NCBI GenBank assembly: GCA_034667225.1
Contig: JAXDKG010000026.1
Span: forward strand, 62,001 to 126,000
Direction of reading: 5' to 3'
DNA length: 64,000 bases
Source of the DNA: DATMER01 sp034667225
GTDB taxonomy: Bacteria; Acidobacteriota; Thermoanaerobaculia; Multivoradales; UBA5704
Below the pieces are notes generated by a model that had not been told where the DNA came from, searched no databases, and saw only the letters and a program-made list of their open reading frames with translations. The translations under genes were made by a program, and so were the position numbers. Positions 1 through 6,775 of this stretch are shown here, piece by piece (position 1 is the first letter of the stretch; the number at the start of each line of letters is the position of its first letter).

Positions 1-1
1 C

Positions 2-274
2 CTCGGCTACATCTTGGGGATCGTCACCGCGACCCGCCACCACGAAGCCATCCACATCGGCGCCGGCCCGCGCGCCTCCCTGGCCCTGCTGGAGAGCAGC
101 CGCGCCCTCGCGGTCCTCCGCGGCCGGGACTTCGTGACCCCCGACGACGTCAAGGAGCTGGCCGGCCCGGTCATGGTCCACCGGGTCATCCTCACGCCCG
201 AGGCCGAGATGGAGGGCACGACCCTGGCGGATATCCTCCGGCAGATCTTCGAAAAGGTGGAAGTGCCGAGATGA
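2..274 (+). CDS. MoxR family AAA+ ATPase, C-terminal fragment (runs off left edge)
   Basis: The frame is open from the window edge (LGYILGIVTATR...) to a TGA at 274, so only about the last 90 residues are present. What remains is the C-terminal lid of MoxR ATPases: a helix around GAGPRASLALLESSRALAVL, then GRDFVTPDDVKELAGPVMVHRVIL. In this family that region follows the Walker motifs and sensor 2. It lies upstream of a DUF58 gene, the usual MoxR neighbour, and the pair is thought to act in metal insertion or folding of VWA-type partner proteins. The true start is outside the window; the internal TTG at 14 is not a credible start. Family assignment is strong, exact substrate unknown. Confidence 0.85.
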   Translation, partial: LGYILGIVTATRHHEAIHIGAGPRASLALLESSRALAVLRGRDFVTPDDVKELAGPVMVHRVILTPEAEMEGTTLADILRQIFEKVEVPR

Positions 275-290
275 GGAAGGATGCTTTTCT

Positions 291-317
291 CCCTCTCCAC
301 CGGCACGGGGGAGAGGG
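291..317. repeat. GC-rich hairpin repeat, CCCTCTCC...GGAGAGGG
   Basis: Perfect 8-bp arms (291-298 and 310-317) flank an ACCGGCACGGG loop, followed by a second GGGGAGAGGGGG block. This type of CTCTCCCC/GGGGAGAG palindrome is a common dispersed intergenic repeat in GC-rich environmental genomes. It fills most of the 70-bp gap between the MoxR and DUF58 genes. No T-tract follows, so it is not a typical intrinsic terminator; it may attenuate or stabilise the operon mRNA. Confidence 0.5.
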
Positions 318-344
318 CCGGGGAGAGGGGGAACGGGATCAATA

Positions 345-1676
345 ATGCGCCCCGGACGCCTCCTGATCCGCGCCCTGTTCGGGCTCTGCTTCGCGGCCCT
401 GCTGGTGCCGTTCGCACCGGTCCTGACCTGGGCACTGGCGCTCGCTCTCGCCGTGGTGCTTGGGATCGCGGCCTGGGAGGCGCTGGCGCTGCGCCGGATC
501 ACCGTCACGGTCGAGCGGCCGGCAGCCTGGGTGCTTCCCCTGGACGAGGAGGAGGACCTGCCGCTACGGTTCACCACGACCGCCCCGCGCCCGGTCCGGC
601 TCACGGTGCGCCAGACCTGGCCCCGTCTGCTGGAGCAGCCCTCCAGCGTCTTCGCGGGGACCTGCCGGCCGGGTGAGATGCTGACGCCCGAGGCCAAGGT
701 GCGGGCCGTCGCCCGCGGAGCCGCAATGATCGGGCCGCCCTGGGTCGCGGCTACCTTCGACGGCTGGATGGAGCGTTTCCTCCCCGCGCAGCTCCGCGAC
801 GAGGAAGGCCGGACGATCGAGGCGACCGAGGTCACCGTGCTGCCCAACCTGCGCGCCGTGAAGCGCATGCGCGCGCAGCTCGACCGGCTGTTCCTTCAGG
901 GCTTCGGCAACCGCGCGGCGCCGCATCTGGGCAAGGGCCGCGACTTCGACCGCCTGCGCGAGTACGTGATCGGAGACGACCTGCGCGACGTGGCCTGGAA
1001 GGCCTCGGCCCGCCACCGCAAGCTGATCACCCGCGAGTACCGGCTCGACCGCTCGCAGGACATCCTGATCTGCCTGGACCGCGGCCACCGCATGGCCGCC
1101 CGTGTGGCCCACATCACCCGGCTCGATCACGCGGTCAACGCGGCCGTGCTCCTCGCCTCGATCTGCAACCGGATGGAAGACCGGGTCGGCCTCCTCTCCT
1201 TCGCCGACGGCGTCGAGCAGGGCCTGGGACAGGGCCGCGGCAACGCCCACCTGCGCAAGATCACCGGCTTCGCGGCGGGCGTGATGCCCGAGTACCTCCA
1301 TACCGACTACCTGGCGCTCGGCGCTCATCTCCGCCGCCGGATGCGCAGCCGCTCCCTGGTGCTGATCCTCACCTCGCTGCCCGAGATGGAGGGCGAAGGG
1401 GAGATCGTGCGCGCCGTGGAGATGCTCGTCCCGCAACACCTGCCGGTGGTCATCGTCTTCTCGGACCCGGCAATGGCAGCGGCAGCCACGTTCCTGCCGG
1501 AGGACAAGCCCGAGCTCTGCCGCACGCTGGTGGCGCGCGACCTCTGGATCGAGCGCCGCAAAGTCCTGGCCGAGCTGCGGCGCCGAGGCGCCCTGGTCGC
1601 CGAGACCGCGCCCGGCGACGCCGGCGTGCAGGCCGTCAACAGCTACCTGGAAGTCAAGAGGAGGCAGTTGCTATGA
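345..1676 (+). CDS. DUF58 domain-containing membrane protein
   Basis: 443 aa. Two hydrophobic segments at the N-terminus (about residues 7-45, LLIRALFGLCFAALLVPF and then LALALAVVLGIAAWEAL) are followed by a beta-rich region and then the DUF58 core around residues 190-300, with the conserved GKGRDFDRLREY and DVAWKASARHRKLITREY blocks and a VWA-like segment (DILICLDRGHRMA). DUF58 proteins are partners of MoxR ATPases, and the MoxR gene lies just upstream. The C-terminal third carries alternating hydrophobic strands typical of the VWA fold. Start at ATG 345; no strong Shine-Dalgarno sequence is visible because the preceding gap is a repeat. Precise role unknown; family assignment firm. Confidence 0.88.
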   Translation: MRPGRLLIRALFGLCFAALLVPFAPVLTWALALALAVVLGIAAWEALALRRITVTVERPAAWVLPLDEEEDLPLRFTTTAPRPVRLTVRQTWPRLLEQPSSVFAGTCRPGEMLTPEAKVRAVARGAAMIGPPWVAATFDGWMERFLPAQLRDEEGRTIEATEVTVLPNLRAVKRMRAQLDRLFLQGFGNRAAPHLGKGRDFDRLREYVIGDDLRDVAWKASARHRKLITREYRLDRSQDILICLDRGHRMAARVAHITRLDHAVNAAVLLASICNRMEDRVGLLSFADGVEQGLGQGRGNAHLRKITGFAAGVMPEYLHTDYLALGAHLRRRMRSRSLVLILTSLPEMEGEGEIVRAVEMLVPQHLPVVIVFSDPAMAAAATFLPEDKPELCRTLVARDLWIERRKVLAELRRRGALVAETAPGDAGVQAVNSYLEVKRRQLL

Positions 1677-1705
1677 GGAGGCAAGGATCATGAGGATGCG
1701 CCGCT

Positions 1706-1848
1706 GCCTGGGGTTGAAACCCCAGGCTAGACGGGTACAGCCCCTCCCGGGGCTGGAGTCGCAGCACGCTGCGCCTCGTCACCAAGGCTGCCGGAAGCTC
1801 GCGCCGGGAGGCGCGATACTCTTCTAGCCTGGGGTTTCAACCCCAGGC
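1706..1848. mobile_element. 143-bp element with perfect 26-bp terminal inverted repeats (MITE/REP-like)
   Basis: The first 26 bases (1706-1731) and the last 26 (1823-1848) are exact reverse complements. Each arm is itself a hairpin: CCTGGGGTT-GA-AACCCCAGG on the left, CCTGGGGTT-TC-AACCCCAGG on the right. The interior about 90 bp has no ORF. It sits inside the MoxR/DUF58/SpoIIM/RDD operon, between the DUF58 stop and the first codon of the SpoIIM-like gene, two bases before that ATG. The GAGGAGG-like sequence that probably served the downstream gene is now on the far side (about 1676-1682, with an ATG at 1690). It looks like a non-autonomous element or REP doublet moved by an enzyme encoded elsewhere; no transposase is in the window. 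Confidence 0.75.
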
Positions 1849-1850
1849 AC

Positions 1851-2852
1851 ATGGCCATGGACATCGACCGCTTCGTCGAAGAACGCAAGGACCGCTGGCG
1901 CCGGCTGGAAGAGGTCCTTGGCCGGGCCGAGAATTCCACCGAGCAGGAGCTGGGGCCGGAGGGCATGCGCGAGCTCCTCCGCCTCTACCGGCTGGCATCC
2001 TCGGACCTGAACCAGGCCCGCTCGCTCACCGCGGACCCCGAGCTGCTGGAGCGTCTGAACGCGCTCGCCGGCCGCGGCTATCGCTTCATCTACCGGTCAC
2101 GCCGCCAGGGCGGGACCCTCGGACGCCTTCGCCGCTTCCTCGGCGTCGAAATCCCCAAGGCCTACCGCCAGGAGGCCTGGTCCGTGGCGACCGCGGCCGC
2201 GGCCCTGCTGCTGGGAGCGCTCTTCGGGGTCCTCGCCGTGCTCGCCCGGCCCAGCGCGGCAGAGGAGCTCATCGATCCCATGTTCTTCTCGCAGAGCCCG
2301 CGCGAGCGGGTCGAGCAGATCGAGAAGCAGGAAGAGCGGATCTCCACCCTGGACGATGCGGCCCTTTTCGGAGCCCAGCTCTACACCCACAACATCAAGG
2401 TCTCGTTCCTCGCCTTCAGCCTCGCCGCGCTCACCCTGGTCGGAGGCACCTGGATCCTCTTCACCAACGGCATCCTGCTCGGCGCGATCGCCACTACCTA
2501 TCTCCTGGACGGGGTGAGCCTCTTCTTCTTCGCCTGGGTGGGACCGCACGGCGCGCTGGAGCTGCCGTCGATCGTCTTCGCCGGGGCGGCCGGGCTGGTG
2601 GCAGGCCGGGCGCTCTTCTTCCCCGGAGAGCTGTCGCGCCCCGCGGCGCTGCGCCGGGCCATGCCGCAGGTCTGGCGGATGATGGTGGGCGTAATGCTGT
2701 TCCTCGTGGTCGCCGGGCTGATCGAAGGCTCCTTCTCGCAATTCTCGGCGAAGACGGTCCCCTACTCGCTCAAGATCGCCGTGGCCCTCGTCCTCCTCGT
2801 CGCCCTGATGGCCTACCTGTTCGTGCCGCGGCAACCGGAGGCCCGGACGTGA
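1851..2852 (+). CDS. SpoIIM-family (DUF95) integral membrane protein
   Basis: 333 aa. A soluble N-terminal helical region (about 1-95) precedes five or six membrane segments: around 110-130 (VATAAAALLLGALFGVLAVL), 180-205, 210-235 (ITLVG...LLGAIATTYLLDGVSLFFF), 245-262, 280-298 (MMVGVMLFLVVAGLIEG) and 308-325. This matches the stage II sporulation protein M family found outside sporeformers, where it co-occurs with MoxR, DUF58 and RDD genes as here. ATG 1851 or ATG 1857 could start it; neither has a ribosome site because the inverted-repeat element abuts it. A start further upstream at 1690 was probably lost or separated by that insertion, so expression may be reduced. Confidence 0.82.
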   Translation: MAMDIDRFVEERKDRWRRLEEVLGRAENSTEQELGPEGMRELLRLYRLASSDLNQARSLTADPELLERLNALAGRGYRFIYRSRRQGGTLGRLRRFLGVEIPKAYRQEAWSVATAAAALLLGALFGVLAVLARPSAAEELIDPMFFSQSPRERVEQIEKQEERISTLDDAALFGAQLYTHNIKVSFLAFSLAALTLVGGTWILFTNGILLGAIATTYLLDGVSLFFFAWVGPHGALELPSIVFAGAAGLVAGRALFFPGELSRPAALRRAMPQVWRMMVGVMLFLVVAGLIEGSFSQFSAKTVPYSLKIAVALVLLVALMAYLFVPRQPEART

Positions 2853-3610
2853 TTCCTGGAATCCGGAGCCGCCGCGGCGACCGGCTGATCCTCACGCCGG
2901 AGCACGTGCCGATCCGGCTGAGCCCGGCCGGCCTGGGCAGCCGCTTCCTCGCCCTGTTGACCGACGTGGTCATCGTCCTCGGCACGCTCTCGGTCGTGAG
3001 CGGCGTCCTCCGGGGCGTCTTCAGCCCGGGCGTGGGCGAGGCCTTCGCGACCACGGCCAGTTTCGTGCTCTTCGTCGGCTATCCGATCTGGTTCGAGCTC
3101 CGGCACCAGGGGCGCACTCCCGGCAAACGCGCCTTCGGGCTGCGGGTCGTGGACGGCCGCGGCCTGCCGATCCGGCTGGAGCAGTCATTCATGCGGAACA
3201 TCGTGCGGGCGCTGGATTTCCTGCCGCTGTTCTACGGCGTGGGCGGCTTCGTCTCGCTGTTCGACCGCGACCGACGCCGGCTGGGAGACATCCTGGCGGA
3301 CACGCTCGTGGTGCACGAGCGGCTCCCCTTGCGTCCCCAGGGGCAGATCCGCCTGGAACGGCGCTTCAACACGCTGCGAACCCCGTCCGCGCTGCGCCGC
3401 ATCCGCCAGCGGGTGGACCTGGAAGAGCGGGAGTTCCTCCTCACCCTCTGCATGCGCGCCGACCGCCTGGAGCCGAGCGCGCGCTATGACCTCATGGAAG
3501 AGGTGGGGACCCACTACCGCCAGCGCCTGGAGATCGACGCGCCCCACCTCTCCAACGAAAACCTGGTCCGCGACCTCACGGCTGCGCTCTACAACGTGGG
3601 CGAGGGGTAG
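2849..3610 (+). CDS. RDD family membrane protein
   Basis: 253 aa. Starts at GTG 2849, overlapping the previous stop (GTGA), so it is translationally coupled. The RDD domain spans about residues 18-155: first hydrophobic helix FLALLTDVVIVLGTLSVVSGVL, second FVLFVGYPIWFELRHQGRTPGKRAFGLRVV with the typical Q-x-RTPGKRAxGLRVV motif, third LDFLPLFYGVGGFVSLF then RRRLGDILADTLVV. A charged cytoplasmic tail of about 85 residues follows. It is the last gene of the MoxR-DUF58-SpoIIM-RDD operon. Some RDD proteins act in cation transport; here the role is unknown. Confidence 0.87.
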   Translation: MIPGIRSRRGDRLILTPEHVPIRLSPAGLGSRFLALLTDVVIVLGTLSVVSGVLRGVFSPGVGEAFATTASFVLFVGYPIWFELRHQGRTPGKRAFGLRVVDGRGLPIRLEQSFMRNIVRALDFLPLFYGVGGFVSLFDRDRRRLGDILADTLVVHERLPLRPQGQIRLERRFNTLRTPSALRRIRQRVDLEEREFLLTLCMRADRLEPSARYDLMEEVGTHYRQRLEIDAPHLSNENLVRDLTAALYNVGEG

Positions 3611-3618
3611 AATCCTTG

Positions 3619-4113
3619 ATGATGAAGCCCCGAGCCTACGTCGAAACGACGATCCCCAGCTTCTACCATGAGGTGCGAACCACTCCCGACGTCGTGGCGC
3701 GCCGTGATTGGACTCGCCAGTGGTGGAACAGTGCGATGGAACGGTATGAGTTGGTCACCAGCGAACCGGTGTTGAACGAGCTGGCAGGCGGTCTCTCCGA
3801 ACGTAGCGCAGAGCGCCTCACCCTGGTCCGCGACCTCCCCATCCTACCCGTTGAGCCGGCCATCCTGGAGGTTGTTGAAGCCTACATCCGTCAGAAGGTC
3901 ATGCCGGCAGACCCGGGTGGTGACGCCTGGCATCTGGCCCTTGCCTCGTACTACAAGTGTGACTTCCTGGTCACCTGGAACTGCCAGCACCTTGCGAATG
4001 CTAACAAGTTTGGGCATATTCGACGAGTGAACACGATGCTGGGACTGTTCGTCCCGGCATTGGTAACGCCCCTGGAGCTGTTGGGAGGCAACGATGAGCC
4101 AACTACCCCGTGA
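3619..4113 (+). CDS. PIN-domain ribonuclease toxin (VapC-like)
   Basis: 164 aa from ATG 3619 (TTG 3616 and ATG 3622 are alternatives). The protein belongs to the PIN subgroup beginning YVETTIPSF, in which the first acidic residue is Glu; other likely catalytic acids are in VLNELAGG and in PGGDAWHLALAS, followed by FLVTWNCQHLAN. By family it would be a Mg-dependent RNase toxin of a type II toxin-antitoxin pair. It lies 8 bp behind the RDD gene but its base composition is visibly less GC-rich, hinting at separate origin. Its 3' end overlaps a 55-aa ORF that is the likely antitoxin. Confidence 0.8.
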   Translation: MMKPRAYVETTIPSFYHEVRTTPDVVARRDWTRQWWNSAMERYELVTSEPVLNELAGGLSERSAERLTLVRDLPILPVEPAILEVVEAYIRQKVMPADPGGDAWHLALASYYKCDFLVTWNCQHLANANKFGHIRRVNTMLGLFVPALVTPLELLGGNDEPTTP

Positions 4114-4261
4114 TCCCGTGATCGAGGAGATCCGAGAGATTCGACACCGGATCTCGGAGCGTTTCGATCACGACCCGAAACGCCTCCTCGAGTACTACAT
4201 GCGCCTGCAGGAGGAGCACAAACATCGGTTCATCGAGGCTGTCAAGCAGACGACTCGGTAG
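4094..4261 (+). CDS. 55-aa helical protein, probable antitoxin for the adjacent PIN toxin
   Basis: ATG 4094 is preceded by GGGAGGCAACG, an excellent ribosome site, and the ORF overlaps the PIN gene by 20 bp. The protein starts MSQLPRDPVIEEIREIRHRI and continues with mostly charged, helical sequence (SERFDHDPKRLLEYYMRLQE) to a TAG at 4261. Small acidic/helical partners with DPxxEEIRxIR openings commonly follow YVETTIPS-type PIN genes. The order toxin-then-antitoxin is unusual for VapBC but seen with this subgroup. Function is inferred from position and size only. Confidence 0.6.
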   Translation: MSQLPRDPVIEEIREIRHRISERFDHDPKRLLEYYMRLQEEHKHRFIEAVKQTTR

Positions 4262-4290
4262 CCAGGCGGCGAGGGTAATCCCCTTGCCCC

Positions 4291-4629
4291 TCACTTCGCG
4301 CGATCGGCTGCAACGGCTTGTTGGGTCTTGTCGCCGTCTACGTAAAGCAATTCATATGCATCTTCCGCGGCCTGTTGTTGACGGCTGCGCTGTGCGATGG
4401 ACCATTCTCTCGTGGCTCTATCTATTGCCAAAGTCGTCCATCCGCGGCCATCTTCGACTGAGATGTGAACGAGCAGTGTGTGCTTGTTATGCTCGACGCG
4501 GGCGCGGTGCTTAGGGTTGCCTTCTTCCTCCAGCCTGCGCACAGTTCGCCCCTTGGCAAGAGTTCCTATGAACGAGGTCCAGCGGCTACGAGGCGGTTTC
4601 GGTACAGATCCACTGCGAGCATCAGTCAT
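4291..4629 (-). CDS. Hypothetical protein, candidate integron cassette gene
   Basis: 112 aa, ATG at 4629 preceded by an AGGA-type site. It has a basic N-terminus (MTDARSGSVPKPPRSRWTSF) and a globular, beta-rich middle (RVEHNKHTLLVHISVEDGRGW then TLAIDRATREW) ending in a helix (QQQAAEDAYELLYV). It matches no family I recognise. It lies on the minus strand just downstream of an attC-like site (4685-4739), is less GC-rich than the core genes, and is followed by a small GC hairpin (about 4269-4290) with no attC at its own 3' end. That arrangement fits the last, possibly truncated, cassette of an integron array. Confidence 0.6.
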   Translation of the reverse strand: MTDARSGSVPKPPRSRWTSFIGTLAKGRTVRRLEEEGNPKHRARVEHNKHTLLVHISVEDGRGWTTLAIDRATREWSIAQRSRQQQAAEDAYELLYVDGDKTQQAVAADRAK

Positions 4630-4684
4630 AGCATTCTCGTCCTAGAGCTAGTTTCCTCTGCTATCGAGCCTTCACCTGCTTAGG

Positions 4685-4739
4685 GCATAACGCCTGTGGG
4701 CATACGCGCGGCGTCAGCCGTCCGCTGCAGGCGTTGGTC
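4685..4739 (-). other. attC-like recombination site 1 (55 bp)
   Basis: Read on the minus strand: R'' box GACCAAC, then GCCTG, an inner region containing GCAGCGGACGG and CGGC-TGAC-GCCG, then CAGGC and R' box GTTATGC. AACGCCTG pairs with CAGGCGTT over 8 bp. Each core box departs from RYYYAAC / GTTRRRY at one position. It lies between the stop of the 350-aa ORF (4749) and the start of the 112-aa ORF (4629), exactly where a cassette boundary should be. Confidence 0.6.
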
Positions 4740-4748
4740 CGCGACCAG

Positions 4749-5807
4749 TCACCTACTTGGCGGAAGCGTCTTCAGGAGGCCGTCGCTGGTGTAGATGTTC
4801 AATGACCCGTCCTTTGAGATGGTAAAGTACTCACCGCGGTGATCCTCAACCTTGTCCAGGCGTCGCACTCCAGCATCATGTGACTCGCGCAGCTCTTCGG
4901 TCAAGATGCTCCCATCCGTGAATCGGCGTTCCATGAATAGAGTTCCACCACGCTCAACGAGGCGAACGGACCCACCAACAAAGGCAGATTGATCGAACCA
5001 GCGCTCCAACACCGCTTTGTCGGCCTGCTGTGGTGCGTTCTGCAATTCATGCTCTTGCTCGGCAGTTGGGCCTAAGATCTTGACCTCAAGAGTGGGATTG
5101 AAGTGCGTCGTCGCCCATGCCGCTTCTTCGAGGGGCATTCCAGCAAGGTGGTAGGTAATGAAGATGCGTTCGAATTCTCCCGGGTAGGTGGAGCGTATCT
5201 CTTGGGCGATTGAACGCAGCTGATCTTCCGTCACTTTTCCGGGAAGCTGTACACGTAGGCTGAGCTTTATCCCTGGAAGGCGACTCTCTTCGATTACCTC
5301 GTACTGTGGCGCTGAACTGGGAGGCCCAGAGGGACCTGTCGGCGGGTTTGTTGTAGCCAATGTCTCTATGCCTGCACCTCCAACTGCGGGCGCTGAGGGC
5401 TTCGGGTGATTGAAACGGTAGACCGAGTAAGCAGGCCATAAGATTGCAAGCGCAATAAGAGGTCCGAATATCCACCACTTGCTCGGGTCGCCCTGCGTTA
5501 CCGGCGACCGTGTCGACACCTTTCCCGCTGGAGGCCCCTTGGGCTCCGCAATCCCCGATAAGCCACGAAGGCGCTGAGCGACTGATGCTGCGGCGCTCGA
5601 GTCGAGATGCTCCAAGGCTCGAAGTGCCAACGTTCGCTGATCGCAGTCAGGTAGCTCGTTCAAGGCCATGCTGGAAAGAGCTGCCACTGGATCGCCTCCA
5701 ACTTTATGAAGGGAGTCAGCAGTTCGCTTGACGCCTTCCAGATCGCCCGAGTCTAGCGATTCACGAAGAGCCGCAAGCAGCTCTTCCCTGTGTGCTCTTC
5801 CTTCCAT
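4749..5807 (-). CDS. Hypothetical single-span membrane protein, candidate integron cassette gene
   Basis: 352 aa from ATG 5807 (an upstream in-frame TTG at 5819 would add four residues). Residues 1-105 are helical and charged, resembling a short HEAT-like or regulatory region (REELLAALRESLDSGDLEGV). One transmembrane helix lies near 112-130 (WWIFGPLIALAILWPAYSVY). A Pro/Ser/Thr-rich linker follows, then a periplasmic or luminal domain of about 180 residues with beta-strands (IKLSLRVQLPG, RIFITYHLAGM). The C-terminus has short repeats of the type FTISKDGSLNIYTSDGLL. No family recognised. It lies between two attC-like sites, is less GC-rich than the core genes, and is unusually long for a cassette. 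Confidence 0.65.
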   Translation of the reverse strand: MEGRAHREELLAALRESLDSGDLEGVKRTADSLHKVGGDPVAALSSMALNELPDCDQRTLALRALEHLDSSAAASVAQRLRGLSGIAEPKGPPAGKVSTRSPVTQGDPSKWWIFGPLIALAILWPAYSVYRFNHPKPSAPAVGGAGIETLATTNPPTGPSGPPSSAPQYEVIEESRLPGIKLSLRVQLPGKVTEDQLRSIAQEIRSTYPGEFERIFITYHLAGMPLEEAAWATTHFNPTLEVKILGPTAEQEHELQNAPQQADKAVLERWFDQSAFVGGSVRLVERGGTLFMERRFTDGSILTEELRESHDAGVRRLDKVEDHRGEYFTISKDGSLNIYTSDGLLKTLPPSR

Positions 5808-5835
5808 AAGGTCTCTCAACCACTACTCGCTTGCC

Positions 5836-5909
5836 GCCGAACGCTGCGGGCCTAAGCGGCGGGATCGCGCGATAGCGCGGTATCCGTCCGCTTGAAGCCA
5901 GTGTTAGCC
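5836..5909 (-). other. attC-like recombination site 2 (74 bp)
   Basis: On the minus strand: R'' GGCTAAC, then ACTGGCT, L'' TCAAGCGG, a central GGAT-CGCGC-TATC-GCGCG-ATCC type hairpin, L' CCGCTTA, then CGCAGC and R' GTTCGGC. The outer arms AACACTG and CAGCGTT pair with one wobble. L'' and L' pair except for an extra unpaired base in the TCAAGCGG box, the asymmetry that sets strand choice by integron integrases. The TAA of the ORF to its right lies inside R''. This is the better of the two sites. Confidence 0.75.
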
Positions 5910-6100
5910 GCTTATCTCCCCCACCCCTGCCTGCTTCGGGGTGCGCCTACGAGCTTTCTCTGGCCAGATAGTACCAGACGCGTACAAAGAATAATACAGA
6001 AGCGAAAGCATTGCTATTACCATATCGACGCATGTCAGCCGAATGTTCCCGCTGAGATAATCGTCGATAACTCGACTGCCAAGAAAAGCGCAAAGAGGAG
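5904..6100 (-). pseudogene. Remnant of a small two-helix membrane protein (cassette ORF)
   Basis: One minus frame ends ...CVDMVIAMLSLLYYSLYASG then TIWPEKARRRTPKQAG and stops in the attC R'' box. Another frame just upstream reads LLFALFLAVELSTIISAGTF and then hits a stop. Joined by one frameshift they would form a short protein with two membrane helices, a common cassette product. The 5' end has no convincing start because it merges into the 21-bp repeat array. I treat it as a truncated, frameshifted cassette gene; a shorter intact ORF starting at an internal ATG is possible. Confidence 0.35.
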
Positions 6101-6535
6101 CCCGGTACACGCGGGGAGGCTCTCTCTCCCATGGGGGATGGAGCCCGGTACAGACGGGGATGTCACTCTCCCCCACGCGGGGGGACGCCTCCCCCAGGCG
6201 TACGAGTGATTCTCCCGCGTGTACGAGCGACTGCCCCGTCTGTACGAGCGACTCCCCCAGCCGTACGAGCGATTGCCACGCGCGTACCAGCGACTCCCCC
6301 GCGTGTACCAGCGACTCCCCCGTGCGTACGGGCGTCCGCCCCGTGTGTACCGCCGACTGGTACGGCCGTACTAGTCACTCGTACGCGTGTACCAGCCACT
6401 CTCCCAGACGCACGAGCTACCCGTCCCAATGTACCGACCCCTGGTACGGAGGTGCGGGAGGCTCGTACGAAGGGACGGGAGGCCGATACGCGGAGAGGTG
6501 GGACTCGTACCATGGGGACGAGCGCTCCCATGGAA
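6095..6535. repeat. 21-bp-period tandem array 1 (16 regular units from 6200, irregular left flank)
   Basis: From 6200 to 6535 the sequence steps in units of exactly 21 bp with no indel. Early units read GTACGAGCGACTCCCCCGCGT with scattered substitutions; later units drift toward GTACGGAGGTGCGGGAGGCTC-like forms. The recurring core is GTAC, often CGTACG, a palindrome. At 6105 and 6148 two copies of GAGCCCGGTACA precede the regular part but are 43 bp apart, so phase is only kept from 6200. Frames are open on both strands through the array because 21 is a multiple of 3. No gene can be supported here. Confidence 0.85.
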
Positions 6536-6775
6536 GCGGGGTTAATTACAGTCACCTGAACACTTACCCGAACACTCACCAGGACTTGGTGATGGCGGAG
6601 CAGGAGACGCCAGAGATCGAGCCATCTTCTTGGAGGAACGAGAGATCCCTCTCTCAAAGCCGGAGATTTACGGCTGCTTCTGCGTCAGCAGCGTGGCGGA
6701 TAGCTGCCGAGCCGCGAGCGGCTTTGGGCGGAAAAGACATTCGCTAAGCCCACTCCTCCACTGCCGATGCGTGCC
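6536..6775. other. Gene-free spacer between arrays 1 and 2
   Basis: 240 bp without a credible ORF. It carries GAACACTTACC at 6558-6568 and CCAGGACTTGGTGATG at 6579-6594; both motifs recur at 7421-7446 on the far side of array 2. I see no promoter, terminator or RNA gene in the rest. Confidence 0.5.

Larger units (their letters stand above)
4291..5909 (-). mobile_element. Integron cassette cluster without integrase (CALIN-like)
   Basis: Two attC-like sites (5836-5909 and 4685-4739) in the same minus-strand orientation separate three short, AT-richer ORFs, all on the minus strand: a membrane-protein remnant, a 350-aa protein and a 112-aa protein. In both sites the core boxes and inner stems pair as expected for integron recombination sites, and the stop codon of the first ORF lies inside the attC R'' box, a classic cassette trait. 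No integrase gene or attI is in the window. Two attC sites with no integrase is the definition of a CALIN. The right side is cut off by a 21-bp repeat array. Confidence 0.65.

Noticed and set aside
4269..4290. Third attC site after the 112-aa ORF
   Set aside because: Only a simple GC hairpin (GGCGAGGG-TAAT-CCCCTTGCC) is seen; no R or L boxes. More likely a terminator.
4284..4683. Two plus-strand frames opposite the 112-aa cassette ORF
   Set aside because: Overlap fully with the better minus ORF, no ribosome sites, compositions implausible, and one would cross the attC region.
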